A stretch of 64,000 bases of DNA. Source: a virus. Position numbers and translations under genes: made by a program. Position 1 is the first letter of the stretch; every line of letters begins with the position of its first letter. The notes below the pieces were generated by a model. That model was not told the origin of the DNA. It searched no databases and worked only from the letters and a program-made list of their open reading frames with translations. Shown one piece after another: positions 7,526-16,395 of this stretch. The stretch is taken from the IMG/VR virus record IMGVR_UViG_3300028920_000022, positions 394,730-458,729 of that record; one strand, 5' to 3'.

Positions 7526-7779
7526 TTACCATATTTGAAGCAATCATGTTATTAATAATGTTCCTGATTATTATAGGGGTGTATTTCGAAAAAAATATTC
7601 CTCGTTTAACGCAAGGTTCTACAATATTGATTGCGTTTAGTGTTTATGGCATTCTATGTGTTTTGGATTGGGTCGTATATGGTAGGAGTTCTTTAGTTTC
7701 ATATGTTGCTGTTTGTATTGGAATAATAATTTCCATAAAGCGAATGAGGTTTGAAAAGAAATGGCAAAAAACGAAATAG
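7522..7779 (+). CDS. Three-pass membrane protein
   Basis: 85 residues with three hydrophobic segments (about 4-21, 31-50, 56-72) and a basic C terminus (KRMRFEKKWQKTK). ATGA overlap with the upstream gene and 19-base overlap with the downstream one. Likely inserted in the host inner membrane. Function unknown. Confidence 0.6.
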   Translation: MITIFEAIMLLIMFLIIIGVYFEKNIPRLTQGSTILIAFSVYGILCVLDWVVYGRSSLVSYVAVCIGIIISIKRMRFEKKWQKTK

Positions 7780-8291
7780 ACAATATGACCTCCGCCCAGC
7801 TATATGAGTTGGCAGAAAAAAAGAAAAAGGAAGAAGAATCCAGTTTTCTAATTGAACTGATGCGTAGTGAATCAAAATTCAAGAAAAGCATAGAAGACAA
7901 GGTTCCAGCAAACACCTTATCATCGTTAGTCAAAACGTATAATACTGTTGTGGAAGGAGTTTCGTGGGATCAAGACGTTGTACTTAGAGTTACCGTTTCT
8001 ACTAGTTTCTGGGCGGCTGTTAATGTTTCGTTAGAAAATAATTTATATTTTGAGTGGGAATGGTACAACTTAGAAGAAGTTGTCAATAAACAGTTAAATG
8101 AATGCGGAAAAAATAACAAAAAATTTCGTGATCTTACTAAGCGCATAGATGGTTTGAAAACAAAAATAAAAGAATGTGCCAAAAAGTACAAAGTGAAAGA
8201 AAAAGATTTGAAAAAATATTTAGAAAACTGTCGCAAAAAACCGCCTCCAACTTTCGAGTTAAATCAGCTTCCTCCAGGTACAACACTTTAG
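7761..8291 (+). CDS. Lysine-rich hypothetical protein
   Basis: 176 residues with alternating Lys/Glu-rich helices (residues ~1-30 and ~120-165) around a central, more hydrophobic beta region (VVLRVTVSTSFWAAVNVSL). No known domain. It sits immediately before the ADP-ribosylglycohydrolase gene with a 13-base gap. Confidence 0.6.
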   Translation: MAKNEIDNMTSAQLYELAEKKKKEEESSFLIELMRSESKFKKSIEDKVPANTLSSLVKTYNTVVEGVSWDQDVVLRVTVSTSFWAAVNVSLENNLYFEWEWYNLEEVVNKQLNECGKNNKKFRDLTKRIDGLKTKIKECAKKYKVKEKDLKKYLENCRKKPPPTFELNQLPPGTTL

Positions 8292-8304
8292 GAAAAAAAA
8301 TACT

Positions 8305-9321
8305 ATGTCAAAGCGAAATCTGGTTAAGTCTCGTGTTCGTGGAGCTATTTTGGGAACCGCAATTGGAGACGCCCTAGGTGCTCCATTTGAAATGATGGAA
8401 AAAGAACAAATACATAACCTATTGCCGGTTCCGTGGACATGGGGACAACAGCAGAAGGGTATAGTGTTTTCCGAAAACTTTGCTCATCCAAATCTAGGAA
8501 TCGGTCAATGGACCGATGATACTCAATTAATGCGCACTATTTTGTGGTCGATTATTGACGATCATGCCATTGATCCATATGGTATTGCTAAATATACCAG
8601 TGAGGTTTTTGAGAAAGAACAGCTTCGAGGATGGAGCAAATCCGTAATTTCTGCAGCAAAACGACTTTCTCGTGGGGTTCCGTGGTACGATTCTGCCAAC
8701 GAATCCATCGGTATTGGCAACGGTATCGCCATGAAAGCTGCTCCTTTGGGTATTTACCTGGCTAAATACCTGAAAAACGATTACAACTATTCTACCCATG
8801 AGTTTGGCGCCAACCTTAGACATGCCATTGTGTCTATTGTTGGTGTAGGACAAATTACCCACCATGAGCTGGGAATCATGGGTGGCGTAATGCAAAGTGT
8901 CTTAGTTGGTCTTTCGTTCAATAATGTCAAGAACAAGAAGTTGATTCTTAAGGTTCTGGGCAATATTGAAAAGGAATTTTCTGGTGCCACACGGTTTACA
9001 GATAAGCTAAGAATTGCGCTAAAATACAATAGTATTGCGGATGTGGCTGATAATATTGGAACAGACAGCAAGGCAGACAAATCCTGGGTAACTGCAGCTG
9101 CTGTTTTTCTCAACACCAAGAGGCGCAGTGATGCTGCAAAACGCATGATGGAGCTAATCTGCCAGGGCGGCGATTGTGATACTACCGGAGCAATGTTCGG
9201 AGCCTTAGCTGGAGCCCGTTGGGGAATTTCTGCTTTTCCCACGAATCTCAGGAAAGAAGTCGAGGCAAGCAAGGAACTGTTAAAGTTAGCAGATGGTTTG
9301 TATGGAGTGGTTTCTACTTGA
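8305..9321 (+). CDS. ADP-ribosylglycohydrolase (ARH/DraG family)
   Basis: 338 residues, full length for the family. It should remove ADP-ribose from proteins, or hydrolyse related ADP-ribose linkages, using two Mg2+ ions. Hallmarks: GAILGTAIGDALGAPFE at the N terminus, GQWTDDTQL (metal-binding Thr-Asp-Asp), GNGIAMKAAPLG, and GGDCDTTGAMFGALAGA near the C terminus (the second Asp pair). AGGA precedes the ATG. Encoded six genes downstream of the WGR-PARP, it could reverse that enzyme's marks or counter host ADP-ribosylating defences. Confidence 0.92.
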   Translation: MSKRNLVKSRVRGAILGTAIGDALGAPFEMMEKEQIHNLLPVPWTWGQQQKGIVFSENFAHPNLGIGQWTDDTQLMRTILWSIIDDHAIDPYGIAKYTSEVFEKEQLRGWSKSVISAAKRLSRGVPWYDSANESIGIGNGIAMKAAPLGIYLAKYLKNDYNYSTHEFGANLRHAIVSIVGVGQITHHELGIMGGVMQSVLVGLSFNNVKNKKLILKVLGNIEKEFSGATRFTDKLRIALKYNSIADVADNIGTDSKADKSWVTAAAVFLNTKRRSDAAKRMMELICQGGDCDTTGAMFGALAGARWGISAFPTNLRKEVEASKELLKLADGLYGVVST

Positions 9322-9497
9322 AAACCGGTGATTTTGTTGTTGTGGGGAAGGGGAATGAGGTCGAATTGCTGCGAATTTCGGGTGGAAAAATATACGTTTT
9401 AGGCAAACTGGTTAATACCCAAAAACAACAAACTGAGGCATTGGCATTTATGTTGGCGTCGCCTATGTTTCAACCCAACGAATATGAACCAAGTTGA
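9318..9497 (+). CDS. Small beta-barrel-like protein
   Basis: 59 residues beginning with TTG at 9318 in a TTGA overlap with the glycohydrolase stop; longer in-frame starts lie deep inside that gene. The sequence TGDFVVVGKGNEVELLRISGGKIYVLGKL is typical of a small SH3/KOW-like barrel. The C-terminal QQTEALAFMLASPMF is faintly echoed by a minus-strand fragment near 61.7 kb. Function unknown. Confidence 0.55.
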   Translation: MKTGDFVVVGKGNEVELLRISGGKIYVLGKLVNTQKQQTEALAFMLASPMFQPNEYEPS

Positions 9498-10191
9498 GAC
9501 CCTTAAAAGAATTCACCAAAGCAGGGGAGCCAATGGGTTTCTGGTAGATCTATATGGCGATTCTACGCCGGTTCCGTATGGGTGTGAAGCAAAACACCCA
9601 TTAAATGCCACTTTGGCAGTTCACATGTTGGCACAAACAAGAATACCCGTATATGTGGTTTCTTATGAAGGACAATTGCCCCACAAGAAAAAGAATTTTC
9701 TTGTACGATACGGGTCTTCGAGGATTAACGGATCTTTATCGCCAGAATCCTGGGAATCATTAATAACGTGCGCTAATTCGTATAATCTAGTTGTTGCAGG
9801 AGTATTGGACAAATGTGAGCTTGAACTTTTAAGGAACTGGGATCATTTTACCTTGATTGCCGATGCGTTTCTATTTCAGGACTATATGAAGTCAGAAATA
9901 GAGGCTATGTATCAGGAAAACATGGACCTTACCCAATCTTATGAAAAAGAGGTATGGGAAGGTCGTCCTAAACAGGATGACACAATAAAAGACTTAGATA
10001 TTACTTACAAAGAATTGGAGTGGGCATATACCAACAACCAGCGCACGCATATTTTAGACGGTGGTGATCCTGCAAAAAATGACAAGTGGTTTAAGTACAC
10101 TGGAAGGCAGAAAAAGGTGCTGTCTAAGGTGTACAATATAGAAAGATCTACACGTTATAAAAAGCCATATTTGTATGACCAAAAAGTATGA
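9484..10191 (+). CDS. Hypothetical protein, 235 residues
   Basis: Mixed alpha/beta in the first 130 residues (VPVYVVSYEG-like strands) and long charged helices afterwards. No catalytic motif is recognised. It overlaps the start of the helicase gene by 17 bases, so it may be a helicase partner. Confidence 0.6.
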   Translation: MNQVETLKRIHQSRGANGFLVDLYGDSTPVPYGCEAKHPLNATLAVHMLAQTRIPVYVVSYEGQLPHKKKNFLVRYGSSRINGSLSPESWESLITCANSYNLVVAGVLDKCELELLRNWDHFTLIADAFLFQDYMKSEIEAMYQENMDLTQSYEKEVWEGRPKQDDTIKDLDITYKELEWAYTNNQRTHILDGGDPAKNDKWFKYTGRQKKVLSKVYNIERSTRYKKPYLYDQKV

Positions 10192-12169
10192 AAAACGCCG
10201 TTATCAAGAGAGAACGGTTGAAGCGTTTAAACAGTGGTTTCCCAGTGATGAGAAGCTGGCTACTATTATATTACCCACAGGCGCAGGAAAAAGTTTTGTT
10301 ACAGCGTTGTGTTTGTCCAACGTCCCAGATAAAAAAATTCTTTGGGTAGCACACAGAGAAGAATTAATCAGTCAAGCACAGGACACGTTAGAAGAGGTTA
10401 TTGAAAATCGTATTATAGACCGGGAAATGGCGGAGTATAAAGCTTCGTATCAAGCGGATATTATTGTAGGTTCTGTACAAACGCTTGCCAGAAAGCGTAA
10501 ACATTTGGATAAATTTATTCCAGACATTATCGTTGTAGATGAATACCATCATCGTTCGGAAAAAAACGTTACATACCAGGGTTTATTAGAAAGATTCCCG
10601 GAAGCTAAAGTTGTAGGACTTACAGCCACCCCATGGAGATTTTCTGGGGACCCACTTCCTTTAGGTGAAGTCCTATTTGATATGGACATTGGTACCGCCG
10701 TTGCTCATGGCTATTTAGTACCACCAAAACCAGAAGTTCTTAAATCAAACACTAGCCTAGCAAACGTTAAAACTAGAATGGGCGATTTTGCTATTAAGGA
10801 TTTATCTAACGCTGTAAATAATGAGAAAAGAAACCTTTTAATTGCTAAAAAAGTTTTAGAATACATTAAAGATGATAAAAGGCAAGGTATATTGTTTGGC
10901 GTTGATGTTGCCCACGCCCATACGATGTATGAGCTTTTAAAGAATGATTGTAGGGCAATTGAAATATACGGAGACACTGATAAAGATGAACGTCGTTACA
11001 ACATGGAAAAGTTACGTAATGGTGATGTTGACATCCTGATCAATAATCTTTGCGGGACCGAGGGGTTTGATGTTCCTCATCTTTCCTTTGCTGCAATTGC
11101 AAGACCAACCAGATCTCTAGGTTTATATATTCAAATGGCTGGTCGTGTATTAAGAACCTCTCCAAACAAAACTGATGCTATAATACTAGACATCTTTGAT
11201 AAAATTAAGGTAAAACAGTCGCGAGCAACGTTTGTTGATATGGCAGCAGAGGGAGATTTATATGGGGAAAGAAAACGTGCCACTAGCTTGCTAGATGCAG
11301 AACTGGATGTTAAAAAGGTATCAAAAGGTTCTAGACCCGGCAAAGATGATGGCAAATATGCTAAAACGCTTGAACACTTTCCCGTGTTTATGCTTAAAAA
11401 TGAAAACGATCGTTGGACGGCAGATGATGATTTTTTGCCCGTGACTTCTTGGGCTATTGCTACAGATCAGAGAATTGTTACTTGGACCGAAGAAGAGTTT
11501 GACCAAGATCTCCTAACCAAAGAAAAATATTCAGCATTCCTACGAAAACCCACACCATCCCAATGTAGGGAAAGAACGATAATAGTAAAACATGATAGGT
11601 TCGGAAAAGGTACAATTATAGACGACGGTATTGGAATTGAAGTAAGAGTTGAATTTCCTGCCACCGGTTGGAGACCAGAAAGACGCCTTTACATTCCTAT
11701 TCATGACCTAAAACAACACGGTATAGTAAAGGAAATCAATCCTAATCCTAAAAAACGAAAAGTAGATAAGCTGTTCTATTTCTGTTTTCCTTCCGGAGCA
11801 GCACAGGGAAGAGTTATCGAAATGACCCGGGATAAATGGGAACTTATTGTTGACTCGGATCAAAAAATGACCCTGGATGAAGCAAAATTCTTTATTGTCA
11901 AAAAAGCCAAAGACGCCGGAGTATTACCGCTGGTACGTTCTGATGCTTATTGGAAAAAAGCTACCGCCAGCGATAAACAAAAGGATTTATTAAAGAATTG
12001 GATAAAAGGCGGCAAGGTTGGTTTTGACCTTGATACCTCTGATGTAAGTAAAGGTGAGGCATCTGCAGTAATTGATCAGTTAAAGTGGCAAACATTGATT
12101 AATAGAAAGTTTGGAACCAAATCTAAAGAGAAACTGTTAGGTTACGACAGATCTGCTGAAGATGTATAG
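10175..12169 (+). CDS. SF2 DEAD/DEAH-type helicase (RAD25/UvrB-like core)
   Basis: 664 residues. ATP-dependent nucleic-acid translocase: Walker A PTGAGKS (34-40), motif II DEYH (122-125), motif III-like LTATPWRF (~150), and motif VI QMAGRVLR in the second RecA domain. The segment after ~370 contains GKGTIIDDG and VEFPATGW, a small beta module seen next to DEAD helicases, and a C-terminal ASDKQKDLL...KGEASAVIDQLKW helical motif found in several bacterial and phage helicases. Likely acts in DNA or RNA remodelling of the phage genome. Start ATG lies inside the upstream gene. Confidence 0.9.
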   Translation: MTKKYEKRRYQERTVEAFKQWFPSDEKLATIILPTGAGKSFVTALCLSNVPDKKILWVAHREELISQAQDTLEEVIENRIIDREMAEYKASYQADIIVGSVQTLARKRKHLDKFIPDIIVVDEYHHRSEKNVTYQGLLERFPEAKVVGLTATPWRFSGDPLPLGEVLFDMDIGTAVAHGYLVPPKPEVLKSNTSLANVKTRMGDFAIKDLSNAVNNEKRNLLIAKKVLEYIKDDKRQGILFGVDVAHAHTMYELLKNDCRAIEIYGDTDKDERRYNMEKLRNGDVDILINNLCGTEGFDVPHLSFAAIARPTRSLGLYIQMAGRVLRTSPNKTDAIILDIFDKIKVKQSRATFVDMAAEGDLYGERKRATSLLDAELDVKKVSKGSRPGKDDGKYAKTLEHFPVFMLKNENDRWTADDDFLPVTSWAIATDQRIVTWTEEEFDQDLLTKEKYSAFLRKPTPSQCRERTIIVKHDRFGKGTIIDDGIGIEVRVEFPATGWRPERRLYIPIHDLKQHGIVKEINPNPKKRKVDKLFYFCFPSGAAQGRVIEMTRDKWELIVDSDQKMTLDEAKFFIVKKAKDAGVLPLVRSDAYWKKATASDKQKDLLKNWIKGGKVGFDLDTSDVSKGEASAVIDQLKWQTLINRKFGTKSKEKLLGYDRSAEDV

Positions 12170-12180
12170 TATTATCTTCC

Positions 12181-12192
12181 CATATTAATATG
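12181..12192. promoter_or_regulatory. CATATTAATATG palindrome over a start codon
   Basis: A perfect 12-bp palindrome, extended to 16 bp here as CCCATATTAATATGGG (12179-12194), whose last three bases are the ATG of the thioredoxin-like lipoprotein gene. The same 12-mer covers the start codon of the other large lipoprotein gene at 51945. It could be an operator or part of the initiation region. Confidence 0.4.
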
Positions 12193-12771
12193 GGACTAAA
12201 AAATCTGTTTTTGTTAGCAGGTTTGCTTGTATGTTGTTCCTCAAAACCATCTTTACCGGTAAAAGATACTACATCGCCGGTAGTTGTAGAAAAAACTTCT
12301 TTTGCCAAAACTGATACTCTTGAGGAATCGGTTACTGGTGCAGTTTCTTCTATAAACTCAGCACAGTCGGTAATAGATTCATTATCTGCACAGTCAGCGG
12401 GGATAAACTGGAATGCGTTCGATTTAAACGAAGTAATGGATGTTATACATTCTGGCGGAATGGTGTTTGCATATTTCTATATGAAAGACTGTCAGGCATG
12501 TAATAAAACAGAGAAAGAGATTTTTTCCGATGAAGAAATAATTTCTCTGATAAACGATCATACTTATCCAGTAAAAGCCGATGTTATTGAACGAACGGAT
12601 TTGATACCGATTTATTCTGAAAAAGGAAGAGTTGTAACTCCAACTTTTATTATCATTCTTCCTAACGGAGTAGCAGTTAAAATAATGGGTTATGTCGAGC
12701 CAGAAAAGTTCAAATACCTTCTTCAGAAAATCATCAGCGTGAAAGAAGGATGGATCGTAGTAAAGCGCTAA
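12190..12771 (+). CDS. Thioredoxin-like lipoprotein
   Basis: 193 residues. The signal peptide with lipobox (GLLVCC, acylated Cys15 or 16) is followed by a Ser/Thr-rich linker to ~75 and a thioredoxin-fold domain. The redox motif is CQAC (Cys101, Cys104) and the cis-Pro loop is VTPTF. Should be anchored in a periplasm-facing membrane and act on disulfides or as a thiol reductase. Exported thioredoxins are unusual phage cargo and suggest remodelling of the host envelope or virion disulfides. The start codon lies in a perfect palindrome shared with another lipoprotein gene. Confidence 0.8.
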   Translation: MGLKNLFLLAGLLVCCSSKPSLPVKDTTSPVVVEKTSFAKTDTLEESVTGAVSSINSAQSVIDSLSAQSAGINWNAFDLNEVMDVIHSGGMVFAYFYMKDCQACNKTEKEIFSDEEIISLINDHTYPVKADVIERTDLIPIYSEKGRVVTPTFIIILPNGVAVKIMGYVEPEKFKYLLQKIISVKEGWIVVKR

Positions 12772-13370
12772 CCAACGTTCAAGCATATCTGCCTAATGAC
12801 TCCGAAATCAATGACATAATAGAATTGTGTGATTTGGAGCCGGTTGGAGATTCTTGGCGTTTGTGGACCGATAATGGCGGCTATACGCTTATTATTAAAA
12901 ACGACAAAAATGTTATTGCTAAAAAAGATAACCCTACAGATAGACAGAATATTAAAATAAAAGATATTCACTTCAAGTCTACCGCAAAACAAATTTCAAA
13001 TAATAGCAAATGGGCAATGCTGTCTGTTGCTAAAAATACAGAAGATCCCAATGTAAATATGTGTTATATTTGGTTTTTGGGAAAAGATAACAAGTTGAGA
13101 TTATTATGTTTTTTAAGAAATGAATGGGTCGAGAATCAAATGCCACTCAGTTCAGGTATTGGTTCTTTGAGAACTGTGGTACAAAATATCGAAATTGACG
13201 ATTATAAAGTAATTTCAGGATCTCGATATATAAAAGGTACGTACTCAGGAAATGTGCTAAAATCCTGGGCAACTAGGTGGCCACCCTCAAACCGTGTGAC
13301 GTTAGATATGCTGTTGACAAATAGGACGCTTTTGCATAGAATCCTGACTGACTGTGGGGTACTCTCCTAA
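12750..13370 (+). CDS. Hypothetical protein, 206 residues
   Basis: Overlaps the lipoprotein gene by 22 bases and the IF-1 gene by one. Soluble, with a beta-rich centre (GYTLIIKNDKNVIAKKD) and no recognised domain. Context between an exported redox protein and a translation factor gives no functional clue. Confidence 0.55.
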   Translation: MDRSKALTNVQAYLPNDSEINDIIELCDLEPVGDSWRLWTDNGGYTLIIKNDKNVIAKKDNPTDRQNIKIKDIHFKSTAKQISNNSKWAMLSVAKNTEDPNVNMCYIWFLGKDNKLRLLCFLRNEWVENQMPLSSGIGSLRTVVQNIEIDDYKVISGSRYIKGTYSGNVLKSWATRWPPSNRVTLDMLLTNRTLLHRILTDCGVLS

Positions 13371-13597
13371 TGGCTGGCGACAAGATGGAATTCGTAGGGG
13401 TGGTAGAAAAAGCCCTGGGAAATGGCAACTTTCGGGTCAATGCCGAAGGTGTGTCCGTACCATTAAAATGTACGCTATCTGGTAAAATTCGTAAAAATAC
13501 AATTCGAATTATCGAAGGTGATAGCGTTAGAATAGAAGTTTCTCCATATGATATTTCTCGTGGAGTAATAGTTTACCGACTGAAATCGAAAGGTTGA
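13370..13597 (+). CDS. infA: Translation initiation factor IF-1 homologue
   Basis: 75 residues, against 72 for cellular IF-1. An S1-like OB fold runs through the protein: FVGVVEKALGNGNFRVN, LSGKIRKNTIRIIEGDSVRIEVSPYDISRGVIVYRL; the SGK-RKN-IRI-GD and SPYD-RG- -YR signatures are those of IF-1. IF-1 binds the ribosomal A site during initiation and stimulates IF-2 and IF-3. A phage-borne copy could bias initiation on phage mRNAs or leaders. Starts with an A-TG overlap after the upstream TAA. Confidence 0.88.
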   Translation: MAGDKMEFVGVVEKALGNGNFRVNAEGVSVPLKCTLSGKIRKNTIRIIEGDSVRIEVSPYDISRGVIVYRLKSKG

Positions 13598-13599
13598 TC

Positions 13600-14079
13600 A
13601 TGGAATATAATAATCCATTCATGTTAGGCAAAATTAAAGAGGTAAAAGGTTGTGCATCTTTACCTCACACTTCAGATAGCCGCACTATTATAACAATAAA
13701 CAATATGTCCGGCGAATATGAAAGTGTCGCTGGAAACGTTCCTATAGCAAAAGTATATCCCAGAGCCAAGGATGAATATCGTAAATGGTGGAGAAACCAA
13801 CAGGGATTTAAGTTGGGAGAAATTTTAACCACCCAGGTTCAAAGTGATACAGAAATTGCAAACGTCTTAATTTGTGTCACAGATGAAGACGGTGACGATA
13901 GCTTAGAAGAAACAGCAGTAAAAGCTGCATTAAATAAATTAGGACAACATTGTTCTTATAATAAGCTAAACGCACATATCAACAAGTTGCCAAACGATGA
14001 TGCATGGAAAATTGTTGAAGACGGACTCAAAGAATACTTGGTAAAACGTGGAGTAAATGTAACCGTATATTCGGAGTGA
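13600..14079 (+). CDS. Hypothetical protein, 159 residues
   Basis: The ATG at 13600 follows GAAAGG; a TTG six bases upstream overlaps the IF-1 stop. Mixed alpha/beta with an acidic stretch (DEDGDDSLEETA). No recognised family. Position right after IF-1 suggests co-expression with translation genes. Confidence 0.55.
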   Translation: MEYNNPFMLGKIKEVKGCASLPHTSDSRTIITINNMSGEYESVAGNVPIAKVYPRAKDEYRKWWRNQQGFKLGEILTTQVQSDTEIANVLICVTDEDGDDSLEETAVKAALNKLGQHCSYNKLNAHINKLPNDDAWKIVEDGLKEYLVKRGVNVTVYSE

Positions 14080-14084
14080 TTTAG

Positions 14085-14453
14085 ATGCTATCTGAAATTC
14101 GTACCATGACCGGTGTTTATTCCGGTTCAATTAAGCCGCAATCTGGAATGGCGGTTTCTGTTGGTGTTGTTAGCCACAAGATGCACTTTATACCGAAAGA
14201 CAAAGCGCATCCTTTGGTGGGATACGTTGACAGAACGTGGTCAAATGGTAAGGAAATTTGGATAGTGGTGGTGTTAGCTTATCATACGTTTGTAACCACC
14301 GCTTATGATAAAAAAGCAAAATACCCACTAAACGCTAATTTGTTTATCAACGATGAGTGTTTGTTGACAACCGCTCGTCCAAGTGAAGATTCTGAGCCAT
14401 ATGGTGTGGTTATTAATTACGACAGTGGCGATCTAACATTTGTGCAAACATGA
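14085..14453 (+). CDS. Beta-rich hypothetical protein
   Basis: 122 residues dominated by alternating hydrophobic strands (EIWIVVVLAYHTFVTTAYD) and turn residues, suggesting a small beta sandwich or barrel. No known motif. Five bases separate it from the upstream gene. Confidence 0.55.
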   Translation: MLSEIRTMTGVYSGSIKPQSGMAVSVGVVSHKMHFIPKDKAHPLVGYVDRTWSNGKEIWIVVVLAYHTFVTTAYDKKAKYPLNANLFINDECLLTTARPSEDSEPYGVVINYDSGDLTFVQT

Positions 14454-14481
14454 CTCAATTAAGAAGTTTTAGTGAGGATCC

Positions 14482-14991
14482 GTGATCTATTGCATTCTCA
14501 CTACTGGCGGATATGTTGAGTCTGCCCAGATAGCCACAATTATGTGGTGTACGGATCCTAGTTTGGTTATTCCGGCTCAGGCTGAAACAGCCGAAGATGC
14601 CTTAAAAAGCCTTGCAAACGATCTTCTAATGGAATATTTGGAAGAATGGATGAGAGATCATTTTGAGCCGGAAGAGTTTAGTGCCTGGGTTTATGACTTG
14701 GTTAAGATGGATTCTTGTAACGATGGTTTTCGTAGGTATGGAAAAGCAGCTGCTCCGGGACCGGACCATTGGTGGCCATATGTAAATTTGTCGACTTTTA
14801 GATCTTTTGATGTTGACCAAATATTGAATATACCTGAGAATTTTGAGATACTAGCAACGATGGCAATAGACCCATTACTTATCAAGGACAAAGAGGGAAG
14901 AAAACATCTTATTCAATATCAAAAAGAATATGACGTAACCTATAAACAGGACGAGGACGGATATTGGGTGGCGGAGTTGGAGTATAAATAA
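14482..14991 (+). CDS. Hypothetical protein, 169 residues
   Basis: GTG start at 14482, preceded by GTGAGGATCC, the only start giving a sensible length. Aromatic and acidic; contains an amphipathic helix (LANDLLMEYLEEWMRDHF) and a His/Trp-rich segment (PDHWWPYVN). No recognised domain. Confidence 0.55.
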   Translation: MIYCILTTGGYVESAQIATIMWCTDPSLVIPAQAETAEDALKSLANDLLMEYLEEWMRDHFEPEEFSAWVYDLVKMDSCNDGFRRYGKAAAPGPDHWWPYVNLSTFRSFDVDQILNIPENFEILATMAIDPLLIKDKEGRKHLIQYQKEYDVTYKQDEDGYWVAELEYK

Positions 14992-15305
14992 TGTCAGGCA
15001 ACAAATTTGTACGCAAAATTTATGTGGATATTTGCAGAAATGATCCGGTAGATATCAGGTGTGGTGGTGCTCCGGTTTTGGGTTTTGACTATACTGTAGA
15101 CGCAGCATTACACAAAGAAGCGCTGAAAACCATTAAAGAAGAATTAGAACGCCAAGGTGTTAAGCCTATGGGAATACACTCTACTGGTAGGTATAAAGTT
15201 TTGGCTAGCAAAAAAACTTGGACTTTGTTGGGAATTAAACGCAATATAAGAAAAGAGTTCAAAGATTGGCTTTTAAGCGAATATAAAAGAGGCTCTTATG
15301 TTTGA
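14991..15305 (+). CDS. Basic hypothetical protein, 104 residues
   Basis: A-TG overlap with the upstream TAA. Basic C-terminal half (SKKTWTLLGIKRNIRKEFKDW), suggesting nucleic-acid contact. No known family. Confidence 0.55.
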   Translation: MSGNKFVRKIYVDICRNDPVDIRCGGAPVLGFDYTVDAALHKEALKTIKEELERQGVKPMGIHSTGRYKVLASKKTWTLLGIKRNIRKEFKDWLLSEYKRGSYV

Positions 15306-15543
15306 TTGGCTAAAACGTTTGCGCCATAAACACAAATGGGTAGCCACTCATCCAGGAATTCGGTGTGAGTTTTGTGATTTAGATTTATCTAAATCTTTGT
15401 TTCCCACTGGTCCGCATGGAATGGATACGCAAATTACCAATTATCATATTGAAAAAGGTTTATTTACACACAGGGTACGGTTTGGGATTTTTATTGTAAA
15501 TTACATGTTTCCCAAATGTCCCGGAAAAAAAGAAAAACTATGA
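15298..15543 (+). CDS. Small Cys/His-containing protein
   Basis: 81 residues. HKWVATHPGIRCEFCDLDL holds a possible HxnCxxC half-site, with His residues later and a basic N terminus (MFDWLKRLRHKHKW). Probably a small metal-binding protein; overlaps both neighbours. Confidence 0.55.
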   Translation: MFDWLKRLRHKHKWVATHPGIRCEFCDLDLSKSLFPTGPHGMDTQITNYHIEKGLFTHRVRFGIFIVNYMFPKCPGKKEKL

Positions 15544-15836
15544 GCACCCAGGGTATTGACGCATATACTATAGGTTGTGCTGAAAGTTATAGCCAAGGTT
15601 TGTGTCAAGAAAAAACTTTACGCAAATTGGGTAGAACTGATAATTATGATGGTGGCGCAGTTTTTAGGAGCAAAGAAAGTGCCCAGAAATTCATTGACGA
15701 CAACAACTACAAATGGTATGCTGTTTTTGGACTAACGCTTCCAAATGGTTGGGAAACAGATGTAGACGAATCTAAAGAAAAAGAAGAGGGTTTTTGTCGT
15801 CTGCTGAATAATGCTAAAATTGTGAGTTTAAAATGA
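15540..15836 (+). CDS. Hypothetical protein, 98 residues
   Basis: Start chosen at the ATGA overlap (15540) instead of an ATG at 15516 inside the previous gene. Contains SKESAQKFIDDNNYKWYAVFGL, a helix-strand resembling small phage proteins of unknown role. No active-site motif. Confidence 0.5.
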   Translation: MSTQGIDAYTIGCAESYSQGLCQEKTLRKLGRTDNYDGGAVFRSKESAQKFIDDNNYKWYAVFGLTLPNGWETDVDESKEKEEGFCRLLNNAKIVSLK

Positions 15837-16282
15837 TAGTCAAACTAGGAATGGGACCAACCTCTATATTGCTTGATCAGTATCCGGAACAGCTAGTGGT
15901 TTCCATCTGTATCCGAGCCGACTGGGAACGTGAAGAAAAGGTCGGAGATGCTACGGACTGTGGAGAAGAGGGCATCTGGTATCGAGATCCTGACTTCTCC
16001 GAGGCGGGCAGTACAATCATTAAGCTAAAGCCTTTCCTGACAGAAGACGATCAGCATTTCTACGACATACAACTTCCGTCCTTGGCTAAGCTGCATACTC
16101 TTAGCCAACACCGTTTTTTGGTCAAGTACTGGGATATGGACGTGTACCTTCCGGCGCTTAGGACTGCGAGGTTTTCAGTAGTAGAAGGTGTTGATGAAGA
16201 TAACCAATCTTTTTGGGAACTTAGAGAGATCGGTATAACACTGACGGGATTTTCTTTGCAAACGAAGAACGCTGCGGAGTAA
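15833..16282 (+). CDS. Hypothetical protein, 149 residues
   Basis: ATGA overlap with the upstream gene. Its base composition is noticeably more GC-rich than that of its neighbours, so it may be a recent acquisition. Beta-rich with conserved-looking acidic segments (WYRDPDFSEAGSTIIKLKPF). Family not recognised. Confidence 0.55.
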   Translation: MIVKLGMGPTSILLDQYPEQLVVSICIRADWEREEKVGDATDCGEEGIWYRDPDFSEAGSTIIKLKPFLTEDDQHFYDIQLPSLAKLHTLSQHRFLVKYWDMDVYLPALRTARFSVVEGVDEDNQSFWELREIGITLTGFSLQTKNAAE

Positions 16283-16284
16283 AA

Positions 16285-16395
16285 TTGACTCAAACACTTT
16301 TGATCTGTCTTTTCTGTGGGTTGCACAACTACTGTGTGGATAACCCAGGATGTACAATAGTTGGCGAAACTGACGAATTAAGCGAGGACGAATAA
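16285..16395 (+). CDS. Cysteine microprotein
   Basis: 36 residues from a TTG start two bases after the upstream stop; the TAA stop overlaps the deoC start as TAATG. Four cysteines (ICLFCGLHNYCVDNPGC) could form a small zinc knuckle, and the C terminus is acidic. Coupling on both sides supports it as a real gene despite its size. Confidence 0.5.
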   Translation: MTQTLLICLFCGLHNYCVDNPGCTIVGETDELSEDE

